From assembly GCF_012395255.1 (NCBI RefSeq), contig NZ_JAAZQD010000004.1:372001-436000 (forward strand): 64,000 nucleotides of DNA, in the 5' to 3' direction. Below the pieces are notes generated by a model that had not been told where the DNA came from, did not search any database, and saw only the letters and a program-made list of their open reading frames with translations. Every line of letters begins with the position of its first letter. The first letter of the stretch is position 1. Position numbers and translations under genes: made by a program. Positions 8,275 to 15,720 of the stretch are shown here, one piece after another. This stretch comes from Oleiagrimonas citrea (GTDB lineage Bacteria; Pseudomonadota; Gammaproteobacteria; Xanthomonadales; Rhodanobacteraceae).

Positions 8275-8769
8275 AGTCGAGCTTTCGTCAAAGAATCCGA
8301 TTCGCCGGTCGGCAGCGAATTGCCGGAGCGGCCGATCAGTCCCCATCCCAATTACGTCACGCCTTCCGGGTTGACGAAGCTGCGCGCGTTACTGGAGAAC
8401 GCCCAGGCGCGCAAGCATGCGTTGAATGCGGCGGAAGACGACATCGAGGCCAAGGCCGAGCTGCAGGCCGTGAAGCGCGACCTGCGCTGGCTGGAGGCGC
8501 GGGTCGGCAGTGCGCGCGTGGTGGATCCGGACGGTCAGCCGCGCGACCGCGTGGCGTTCGGCGCCACTGTGGAGGTGGCCGACGACGAGGGCGAGCACAC
8601 CTACCGTATCGTTGGCGAGGACGAAGCGGAGGCCGACGAAGGGCTGGTCAGCTATGTGTCCCCGTTGGCCAAGGCGCTGCTGGGCGCGAAGGTGGGCGAC
8701 GAGGTGGTGTGGAAGCGGCCGGCCGGGGATCGCGTCATCGAAGTGCTGGGTATCGACTACGCATCGTGA
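8272..8769 (+). CDS. GreA/GreB family transcription elongation factor
   Basis: The 165-residue protein has the Gre layout. A ~30-residue N-terminal tail (MSRAFVKES) leads into the coiled coil with VTPSGLTKLRALLEN, then the acidic hairpin tip and the C-terminal FKBP-like domain (VEVADDEGEHTYRIVG... ISPLAKALLG-like VSPLAKALLGAKVGDEV). Gre factors enter the RNA polymerase secondary channel and stimulate cleavage of backtracked RNA. Here the tip reads AAEDDIEAKAEL rather than the canonical GDRSENADY, so normal cleavage activity is uncertain. It is closest to the GreB-like Xanthomonad proteins that begin MSRAFVKE. A terminator follows 40 bases downstream. Confidence 0.85.
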   Translation: MSRAFVKESDSPVGSELPERPISPHPNYVTPSGLTKLRALLENAQARKHALNAAEDDIEAKAELQAVKRDLRWLEARVGSARVVDPDGQPRDRVAFGATVEVADDEGEHTYRIVGEDEAEADEGLVSYVSPLAKALLGAKVGDEVVWKRPAGDRVIEVLGIDYAS

Positions 8770-8808
8770 CCGGTGCGTACGGCGGGCATCGCCGAACGAC
8801 TGGAAATG

Positions 8809-8841
8809 ACGGGCGAATGCTGCGCATTCGCCCGTTTTTTT
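8809..8841. terminator. Rho-independent terminator
   Basis: A perfect 12-bp stem (8809-8820 with 8824-8835) with a 3-nt loop precedes seven T. It terminates the Gre-like gene and may act weakly for the convergent lipoprotein gene. Confidence 0.9.
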
Positions 8842-8847
8842 GCGTGT

Positions 8848-9261
8848 TCAGCCGCCCTGCGTGGCGCTGAGATTCTGCAGGTTGCGCGTGATGTCCTGCT
8901 CCAGGTAGCTGATCCAGCCGTTGTAGTTGCGGTGGATGTAGCGCGTGCTGCCGCGCTGGCTGTAATCGAGATTGGTGCTGTGCAGGTAGGTGATGTTCAC
9001 CGCCTGGGTGTTGTAGGTGATGCGGATCGTCGCCGTGTGATCGCGCAGGTGCAGCGTGGACAGGATGGTGCCGTCCTCGATCTTGTCGAGGGTCCACTTG
9101 CGACCCTCCAGCGCCGACACGATCGACTTCTTGACCTGCGCCTGGCTGACGCCGGACGGCACGCTGATGGCCGGTGCCGGCTTCAGCACGGCCTTGGTGC
9201 AGGCGGACACGGCGAGCAGGGCGACGCATGCCAGCGTCGCCAGAGCGAAACGTTTCATCAT
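8848..9261 (-). CDS. Small lipoprotein of unknown function
   Basis: The 137-residue protein begins with two adjacent Met codons and a Lys-Arg. A hydrophobic segment and the lipobox AVSAC follow, so it is a predicted lipoprotein. The mature part has a mixed alpha/beta pattern (VKKSIVSALEGRKWTLDKIEDG; TLHLRDHTATIRITYNTQAVNITYL). It resembles the short periplasmic domain found in many Xanthomonad hypothetical lipoproteins whose function is not known. GGGGA lies four bases before the first ATG. It is monocistronic as far as can be seen. Confidence 0.75.
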   Translation of the reverse strand: MMKRFALATLACVALLAVSACTKAVLKPAPAISVPSGVSQAQVKKSIVSALEGRKWTLDKIEDGTILSTLHLRDHTATIRITYNTQAVNITYLHSTNLDYSQRGSTRYIHRNYNGWISYLEQDITRNLQNLSATQGG

Positions 9262-9456
9262 GAAATCCCCTTCCATGTTTGTTGTTGATGTTTGAATGTG
9301 CGCTGCGTGAGCGCCCGCGGATGATATCGGGACTGGACGCATGATGCGATGCGCCTGAATCGGGGGGCAGCGGGGCAATGAAAGTCGCCACGACGCGTGC
9401 CGCATTTGTTGCCTGCGCGCGCCGTGGCGTTGTGCCATGTGGCTCCGAGCGCGGTG

Positions 9457-11508
9457 TCAGACGGCTTCCGCGTGCGGCCGCCAGGCATCGCACAGACGTT
9501 TCTGCACGCCGCCGGGCACGGCCTCGTAGTGGCTCATTTCCATCGCGTAGCGTCCCTGGCCACCTGTCATTGATTTCAGTTCGGTCTGATAGTCGGTCAG
9601 TTCGGCCAGCGGCACCTGGGCCTTGATGACCAGCTCGTCGCCGCGCAGAGTGTCCGTGCCGAGGATACGCGCACGCCGCGAGGCCAGGCTGCCGGTGACG
9701 TCGCCGACGCTGGCCTCGGGAATCGACACCTCGAGATTGACGATCGGCTCCAGCACCAGCGGCCCGGCCTTGGCAACGGCGTCGAGGAAGGCTTTGCGGC
9801 CGGCGGTGACGAAGGCGATCTCCTTGGAGTCGACCGGATGATGCTTGCCGTCATGGACGATCACGCGCACGTCCTGCATGGCGTAGCCGGCCACTGCGCC
9901 GCTCTCCATGGCCTGCAGCACGCCTTTCTCGATGGCCGGCAGGAACTGTCCGGGAATGGTGCCGCCCTTGACCTGGTCGACGAATTCGAAGCCCGCGCCA
10001 CGCGGAAGCGGTTCCACGCGCAGGAAGACTTCGCCGAACTGGCCTGCGCCGCCGGTCTGCTTCTTGTGCCGATGATGGCCTTCGGCGCTGCTGCTGATGG
10101 TCTCGCGGTAAGCGATGCGCGGCGGGTGCGTCTTCACGTCGACGCCGTAACGCTGTTTCATGCGCTCCAGCGCGACCTTCAGGTGCAGATCGCCGAGGCC
10201 GCGAAGCACTGTCTCGTTGAGTTCCTTGTGGTGTTCGACCTGTAGGCACGGGTCTTCCTCGCACAGACGGTGCAGCGCCTGCGAGAGTTTCTGCTCCTGT
10301 CCCTTGCGTGCCGGCTCCAGCGCCAGCGCGAACATCGGCTGCGGCAGGTCCAGCGGCGCCAGATGGATGTGCTGGTCGGCCTGGGCGTCGTGCAGCACGG
10401 CATCGAAATGAATGTCGTCGACCTTGGCCACCGCGGCGATCTCGCCCGGGCCGGCTTCGTCGATCTCGACGTGTTCCTTGCCCTGCAGGCGGAACAGGTG
10501 GCCGACCTTGAACGGCTTGCGGCCGTCGTCCACAAACAACTGCGAATCCTTGCGCACCGTGCCCTGGTGCACGCGGAACACGCTGAGCTTGCCGACGAAG
10601 GGGTCGTTGACGATCTTGAACACGTCGGCCAGCACGTGACGGTCGGGATCGGCCACGGTCAGCACCGGCTCGCTGTCGCCGTCCTGCTCGCGCATGAAGG
10701 GCGGCGGGTTGCCTTCGGTCGGGCTGGGCAGCAGGCGAGCGGTAAGATCGAGCAGTTCCTCGACCCCGACGCCGGTGCGCGCGGAGACGAAGCAGATTGG
10801 CACCAGGTGCGCTTCGCGCAGGCATTGTTCGAAGGCGTCGTGCAGTTCCTCGCGGCTGAGGTCGCCTTCGCCGGCATCCAGGTAGTGCTCCATCACGCTC
10901 TCGTTGATTTCCACGACCTGGTCGAGCATTTGCCGGTGCGCATCGGCCAGCGAGGAGAAGTCGGTTTCGCCGGTATCGTGGAAGAAGCAGTCCAGCACCT
11001 TGGTCCCGTTCTCCGCGGGCAGATTGACCGGCAGGCATTCGGGACCGAACTGGTCGCGCAACGCGTCGACCAACGCAGCCAACGTCTCGCCGTTCACGCG
11101 GTCGATGCCGTTGACGATCAGCAGGCGCGCCAGTTTGCGCTGGCCTGCATACTGCATGAGTCGACGCGTGCCGTGCTCGATGCCGGCCGTGGCGTCGACG
11201 ACCACGGCCATGGTCTCGACCGCATTCATGGCCGACAGCGTGGGACCGCGGAAATCGGCGTAGCCGGGAGTGTCGATCAGCTGGATGCGGCAGTCGTCGC
11301 GGTCCAGGCTGGCCAGTGACGTGTCAATGGAGTGCTGATGCTCGCGTTCCAGCGGATCATGATCGGAGACGGTGTCGCCGCGCTCGATCGTGCCTGCCGA
11401 GGAAATCGCCGCGCCGGCATGCAGCAGGGCTTCAAAAAGGGTGGTCTTGCCGGCGCCGGCGTGGCCGGACAGGGCGAGGTTGCGGATGCTTGCTTGACGT
11501 TGGGACAT
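9457..11508 (-). CDS. Elongation factor G-like protein (EF-G2 type)
   Basis: The 683-residue protein has the EF-G domain order: GTPase, OB-like domain II, and III/IV/V at the C-terminal end. G1 is GHAGAGKTTL and G3 is DTPGYADF. Domain IV includes GGAGQFGEVFLRVEP and IPGQFLPAIEKGV, and domain V ends in the TGGQGRYAMEMSHY type sequence. Two GTPase motifs differ from translational EF-G: switch I reads EREHQHSIDTS instead of an RGITI type, and G4 is NGID instead of NKxD. This marks an EF-G paralogue, not the main elongation factor. The start has GGGAGG six bases upstream. No ribosomal genes are nearby, again unlike fusA. Confidence 0.85.
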   Translation of the reverse strand: MSQRQASIRNLALSGHAGAGKTTLFEALLHAGAAISSAGTIERGDTVSDHDPLEREHQHSIDTSLASLDRDDCRIQLIDTPGYADFRGPTLSAMNAVETMAVVVDATAGIEHGTRRLMQYAGQRKLARLLIVNGIDRVNGETLAALVDALRDQFGPECLPVNLPAENGTKVLDCFFHDTGETDFSSLADAHRQMLDQVVEINESVMEHYLDAGEGDLSREELHDAFEQCLREAHLVPICFVSARTGVGVEELLDLTARLLPSPTEGNPPPFMREQDGDSEPVLTVADPDRHVLADVFKIVNDPFVGKLSVFRVHQGTVRKDSQLFVDDGRKPFKVGHLFRLQGKEHVEIDEAGPGEIAAVAKVDDIHFDAVLHDAQADQHIHLAPLDLPQPMFALALEPARKGQEQKLSQALHRLCEEDPCLQVEHHKELNETVLRGLGDLHLKVALERMKQRYGVDVKTHPPRIAYRETISSSAEGHHRHKKQTGGAGQFGEVFLRVEPLPRGAGFEFVDQVKGGTIPGQFLPAIEKGVLQAMESGAVAGYAMQDVRVIVHDGKHHPVDSKEIAFVTAGRKAFLDAVAKAGPLVLEPIVNLEVSIPEASVGDVTGSLASRRARILGTDTLRGDELVIKAQVPLAELTDYQTELKSMTGGQGRYAMEMSHYEAVPGGVQKRLCDAWRPHAEAV

Positions 11509-12006
11509 GACCTGCCTCCCTTCGAGGGTGAGGGGAATGTCCTGACGGGGTCCTGTGCGGGGGTCGTGATCTGATCGCATGCGAATCGCGAGCGCTTGGG
11601 CGGGAGCGGGCGGGCCATGTGGCGAGCGTGCGAATGAGGCCGTTGTGGCCCGGATGTGTGCGACACGCCGCCCGCAGACGGCCCGGACGATATCCGGTTG
11701 CCTTGCGCCACGCTCGGTTTGCTGTGGGCCTTCTGGACATCACGACACCTGCACTGGGACACATCAGGGTATCCCTGGAGGCCGTCATGGTCGTCCGCTC
11801 GGGAACGCTGGCCGCCGGGAGCGCGGTGCGCTGGGCGGGCGGTCATGGCGGGGGCATCAAGCCTTGTCCTTTTGCTGGCGCAGGTCAAGTGGCCCTGTGC
11901 AACGCATGAATGCGCGGCGCGTTGACATGCCCGATTTCGCGATTAAGAGGCAATTCAATGCCGATGCGGAGAATGCGAATCGCACCACCGATAAAGGAGT
12001 CGTGCC
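11509..12006. other. Gene-free stretch upstream of the EF-G-like and glycine-zipper genes
   Basis: This 498-base stretch separates two divergent genes. I see no RNA gene and no convincing ORF. One small inverted repeat, CCGGA-CGATA-TCCGG, lies at 11683-11697. It must contain the promoters of both flanking genes, but no sigma70 pair stands out by eye. Confidence 0.5.
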
Positions 12007-12555
12007 ATGAAACGCTTCGTTACCACCCTGACGCTCGTTACCGCCATCGCCGCCAGCACCTCCGCGCTGGCCAATCCGCCCTGGGCGCGTCACGGCTACG
12101 GCCACGAGGCGTACATCGACTATGCGCGGGTGACCGCCGTGCGCCCGCTGTATCGCCATGCCTATCGGCCGCAGCGAGTCTGCCGCGATGTGCCGGTGGG
12201 TCGCGAGGTTTATCGCGACAACGGCCATCAGGCCGCGGGCACGCTGCTCGGTGCCGTGATCGGTGGCGTGCTGGGCAACACCGTGGGCAAGGGCGACGGG
12301 CGCAAGGCCGCGACCGTGGTCGGTGCGGTCGTTGGCGGTGCGATCGGCAACCGCGCTTCCGCAGGCGGTCGCGACGAAGTGCGCACCGCCTATGCCCGGC
12401 GCTGTCACACCCGTTCGGTCTATGCGGGCGATCGCGTGGTCGCGTACAACGTGACCTATCGCTATCGCGGCGACATCTATCGCACGCGCATGGATCACGA
12501 TCCGGGTCGCCGTTTGCGTGTTCGCGTGGACGACCGTGTGCGACCCGCGGAGTAA
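12007..12555 (+). CDS. Glycine zipper 2TM domain protein
   Basis: The 182-residue protein has a Sec signal peptide (MKRFVTTLTLVTAIAAS, cleavage after ALA near 23). Its central glycine zipper, from AAGTLLGAVIGGVLGN to VVGAVVGGAIGNRAS, is the 17-kDa surface-antigen/glycine-zipper 2TM type (PF05433). Both ends are Tyr- and Arg-rich. Such proteins sit in or across the outer membrane or periplasm and several respond to envelope stress; the exact role is unknown. AAAGGAG lies eight bases upstream of the ATG. A strong 14-bp hairpin follows its stop. Confidence 0.85.
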   Translation: MKRFVTTLTLVTAIAASTSALANPPWARHGYGHEAYIDYARVTAVRPLYRHAYRPQRVCRDVPVGREVYRDNGHQAAGTLLGAVIGGVLGNTVGKGDGRKAATVVGAVVGGAIGNRASAGGRDEVRTAYARRCHTRSVYAGDRVVAYNVTYRYRGDIYRTRMDHDPGRRLRVRVDDRVRPAE

Positions 12556-12608
12556 ATGCCGGCAGCGGGAACTCGACAGGGTCGCCGCACTCCAAAGGGC
12601 ATGTGGAG

Positions 12609-12640
12609 CGAAGGCGGCCGGGCAGCCCCGGCCGCCTTCG
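12609..12640. terminator. GC-rich perfect hairpin (possible terminator)
   Basis: A perfect 14-bp inverted repeat (12609-12622 with 12627-12640) has a CAGC loop and no T-tract. It lies 54 bases after the glycine-zipper gene stop, so it may end that transcript or stabilise its 3' end. A downstream gene that began before it would carry it in its coding region. Confidence 0.6.
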
Positions 12641-12765
12641 CCGATGTTCGGCAGTCATCCCGTTTGTTATCGCGGACAGACCGAAGCCAGGGAAGATCAT
12701 TCGGAGAAACACCTCATGCATTCGAGCCTTTGCGCATCTCGCGTCCGACGAGGGATTCGACATCG

Positions 12766-13812
12766 ATGGGTCGTGCGCCTGTGCGTGTACGGATGACGGT
12801 GCGGGAGTCCAGACACGAGAACAAGAAGGGAGGCGCTGCGTGCTCCAGGGGTCGAGATTCCGGTGAGACTTTGTCGTGTGCGCGGCATCGCGTGCGCGGG
12901 ACGAGGTTCGCCGGTGTCGAGGTCGCGGCATGCCTGCTCTCCGTGCTGGTCAATCTGGGTTTCGCGCTGTGGATGGTGCGCGTCCATCCGGTACGGCCAC
13001 GGAACCGTACCGCGCCCCGTCGGAACGGTTCTCTGCGGTTTCGCTTTATCCGCACGCATCGCCCCGTACCTCCGCCCGCAGTGCCACCGTGGCCCGTGTC
13101 GGCAAGGCGCACATCGCCCGTGCGTCGCACTTTGCGCGTGCAAACTCTGCCCGTGCGGAGCGCTGCCGGGGCGCCGTTTCCGTCCGCTCCTTCGCGACAC
13201 CGTCCGGAACATGCGCCCGAGGTGTCCTGGGCGATGGCTCCGGACCGCTTCGAGCCGCCAGCTCCCGTGCATGCCAGCCCGACCGATGGCCATGCCCGGT
13301 CGCCTGGCGTGCCCGAGTTCATCCAGCCCGCCCTGCAGGGATTTCCCGACCTCATGACGCGGGGTACGCACGGGATCGCGGTGAAGAAAACCGTGTTCTC
13401 TCCTTATTGGACGCCACAACATGTAGACGGCATCAGCGAGTGGCTGCAGCATCTCGTGGACGCGACGGCTTATCACAAGACATTCGATCTGGGACACGGT
13501 ATTCGCCTGCACTGCGCCAGCAGCCTGTTCGGTATCGGCGTGGCGATCGGTTGCGCGGGCGATCCGCCGCCGCCGCCTTCGAGCAAGAGCGGCGATGCGC
13601 GCCTGAGCATGGCGCCGGCCAAGCCGCTTGCGCCGGGTGCGGGGGCGACGGGTCATGCGCGGAAGGCCTCTGTCAGGACACCCGCCAGACCGCTTCTCGT
13701 GCGGGTGGATTGCGAGACGGCCCGCGTCTCGGGTGCGCCGCTGCCGCCGCATTGCGCACGAAAGCGGCGAGCGGATGCGAACGCGACATCCAGGTACGGC
13801 GGTGGTGGATGA
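12766..13812 (+). CDS. TonB-like membrane protein, short paralogue (A) of unknown function
   Basis: About 348 residues from the ATG used; the start is uncertain because no strong Shine-Dalgarno is visible and the frame stays open further upstream. A single membrane segment (VEVAACLLSVLVNLGFALWM, about 51-70) is followed by a Pro/Arg-rich stretch and a ~165-residue C-terminal domain. That domain is clearly homologous to the next gene: FDLGHGIRLHC, GCAGDPPPP, RLSMAPAKPL and CETARVSGAPLPPHC. The TM-plus-proline layout is that of energy-transducer TonB-like proteins, but no TonB C-terminal domain is seen. The pair looks like a tandem duplication in which A has a much shorter linker and unusual Arg-rich N-terminus. 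It may also be partly degenerate. Confidence 0.65.
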   Translation: MGRAPVRVRMTVRESRHENKKGGAACSRGRDSGETLSCARHRVRGTRFAGVEVAACLLSVLVNLGFALWMVRVHPVRPRNRTAPRRNGSLRFRFIRTHRPVPPPAVPPWPVSARRTSPVRRTLRVQTLPVRSAAGAPFPSAPSRHRPEHAPEVSWAMAPDRFEPPAPVHASPTDGHARSPGVPEFIQPALQGFPDLMTRGTHGIAVKKTVFSPYWTPQHVDGISEWLQHLVDATAYHKTFDLGHGIRLHCASSLFGIGVAIGCAGDPPPPPSSKSGDARLSMAPAKPLAPGAGATGHARKASVRTPARPLLVRVDCETARVSGAPLPPHCARKRRADANATSRYGGGG

Positions 13813-13974
13813 TGAGCACTGCCGCTGGTTGCCGGGCACTGTTAAGGTGTCCGGGATTGCCGGGTCCGTGTCGGATCTGCGCGTGTTACGGATCGCGGAC
13901 ATGAGGATGCCGAGTACCTTCATCATCCTTGACGTTGCGCCTCGCCTGCGGCGGGCGTGTTTCGGTGTGCGCGC

Positions 13975-15711
13975 ATGAAATGGCTGGGCTATGTCCATAC
14001 GCCGATCGCGGAGCATCACCGCTGGTCGCCGCATTCCCGTCGATCGATCTCCACCGGGAAGGGCACGTTCAGTCGCACGACCCGGCTGATGCTGCATCAG
14101 ATGCGCTGGCGCAAGCCGCCGCCGCAGCACGGTTTGAACATCACGGCCTGGGTGCTCTCGATTCTCGTGCATCTGGTGGTCGCGACAGCGATGCTTCTGG
14201 TGCGCCCGCCGCACTACGCGCCGCCGACGCCGCAGGGGCAGGAAAACGCCATCCAGGTACGTTTCATCGACAGCAGCCCGCCGCCGCCTCCACCGCCGCC
14301 GCCGGTGCCGCCGCGCAAGCCGACTCCGGTGAAGGAGCAGGTCGCGCAGCGCGCCGTCGCGACGCCGGCACAGGCGCCGAATCTGGCGCCGATTCCCGTG
14401 TCCGCGCCGGCGCGTCCGAAGATCGACGTGCGCATCGCGCGCATCGAGCCGAAGGTGGAGGAGAAACCGCAGCCGCTGCCGCAGGTGCAGCCCGTGGCAC
14501 AGCCACCGGTGTCGCCGCCGAAACCGGATGCGCCGGCGATTGCGGTGCCGCCGCCGCCGAAGGTGGTGCTGGAACCCTCGAAGATGGCGTTGCCGCCGCC
14601 CAAAGTGACGCTCGACCAGCAGACGACCGTGCCCTCGCCCTCGGTGATGGATCAGCCGATTGCCATCGAGCGGCCCAAGCCGGTTCAGGGCGCGCCGAAA
14701 CTCGACGTCCAGGCCGAGCAGGCCACACCGGCCGCGGTGCAGCCGGTACAGGCGTCGCCGCCAGCGTTGCCGCAGCCTCAACCGCAGATCGATGTCGGCA
14801 AGGTGTCGCCGCGGCAGCAGATTGCCGTGCAGCCGACGCAGAAACTGCAGATCGACGCGGCAGCGGTCGAGCCGACTGCGGCACAGTCGCCGATAGCCGT
14901 GGCCGCGCCAGCGGAGGCGCCGAGTCAGGATCTGCCCGCCGCCCCGGTACAGGCACCCACGGTACGCATCGATGTGGCTGGGACGACTGCGCCGCAAGTC
15001 GACCTTTCGTCCTCCCGGACCGAGGTCGAATCGGTGCCGGATATGCATGTCCAGCCGCCGAGCGTCACGCCGACGCCATCCTCTTCGGTCGCACCGGCGC
15101 GATCCAGCACGGTCGTGGCACCGCCGCGGCCGGACGATACTTCGTGGGCGCAGCAGTCGGACCGTTTCGGCAAGAAGCCCGTCTCTCAACCCGGGCACGG
15201 AGAGGCCGCGCAGCGTCAGGCTGGAAAGGGAAGCCCGGACGGTGTTCCGGCATACATCCAGCGTCAGCCGCAGGGTAATTCCGACGTGATGACCCGGCGT
15301 TATCACGGCCTCGATTACAAGCCGACGATCTTCGACAAGTACTGGGCGCCGGATAACCAGGACGCACTCACCGCCTGGTTGCAGAATCTGGTCGATGCAC
15401 TGAGCTTCAAGAAGACGTTCGACCTGGGGCGTGGCGTGCGCATTCACTGCGGTGGCTGGTTGCTGGGCTTCGGCTGCGGCGGCGATCCGCCCAGCGGACC
15501 GTCCGCGAAGAGCGACGATCCGCGTCTGAACATGGCGCCGGCGAAGCCGCTGGTGCCGGGTATGGGCGCGTCCACGGCGGCGCCGGCCGCGCCGGTATCG
15601 TTGCCGCAATCCTCGTCGCAATCGGTCGAGTGCGAGACCGCGCGGGTTTCCGGCGGTGTGCTGCCGCCGGGTTGCGCGGCGCCGAAGGGCGCGCGCAGTC
15701 ACAATTGGTAG
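13975..15711 (+). CDS. TonB-like proline-rich membrane protein, long paralogue (B)
   Basis: About 578 residues. A positively charged N-terminus leads to one membrane segment (LNITAWVLSILVHLVVATAM), a TonB-like anchor. Nine Pro in a row and a ~300-residue Pro/Ala/Val/Gln-rich linker follow, with loosely repeated P-x-[IL]-D-V units (residues about 125-350). The last ~165 residues form a conserved C-terminal domain with paired Cys (RIHC, GCGGDPP, ECETARVSG, PPGC) and Trp-rich segments. It probably spans the periplasm with the C-terminal domain distal. I recall similar proteins in Xanthomonads named 'transmembrane repetitive protein', but the match is unverified and the function unknown. Its stop lies 9 bases from a convergent oxidoreductase gene. 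An alternative start lies at the ATG at 14089. Confidence 0.75.
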   Translation: MKWLGYVHTPIAEHHRWSPHSRRSISTGKGTFSRTTRLMLHQMRWRKPPPQHGLNITAWVLSILVHLVVATAMLLVRPPHYAPPTPQGQENAIQVRFIDSSPPPPPPPPPVPPRKPTPVKEQVAQRAVATPAQAPNLAPIPVSAPARPKIDVRIARIEPKVEEKPQPLPQVQPVAQPPVSPPKPDAPAIAVPPPPKVVLEPSKMALPPPKVTLDQQTTVPSPSVMDQPIAIERPKPVQGAPKLDVQAEQATPAAVQPVQASPPALPQPQPQIDVGKVSPRQQIAVQPTQKLQIDAAAVEPTAAQSPIAVAAPAEAPSQDLPAAPVQAPTVRIDVAGTTAPQVDLSSSRTEVESVPDMHVQPPSVTPTPSSSVAPARSSTVVAPPRPDDTSWAQQSDRFGKKPVSQPGHGEAAQRQAGKGSPDGVPAYIQRQPQGNSDVMTRRYHGLDYKPTIFDKYWAPDNQDALTAWLQNLVDALSFKKTFDLGRGVRIHCGGWLLGFGCGGDPPSGPSAKSDDPRLNMAPAKPLVPGMGASTAAPAAPVSLPQSSSQSVECETARVSGGVLPPGCAAPKGARSHNW

Positions 15712-15720
15712 TGGGTTCGC

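Noticed and set aside
11787-11909. A 40-codon ORF with GGAGG six bases upstream in the gene-free stretch
   Set aside because: Ribosome-site match is good, but composition is low-complexity Gly/Ala and no conservation evidence is available, so I did not list it as a gene.
12697-15702. A 1000-codon open frame on the minus strand across the TonB-like paralogues
   Set aside because: It is antisense to genes with clear membrane and domain patterns and is rich in Arg and Ala, as expected for a shadow frame in GC-rich DNA.
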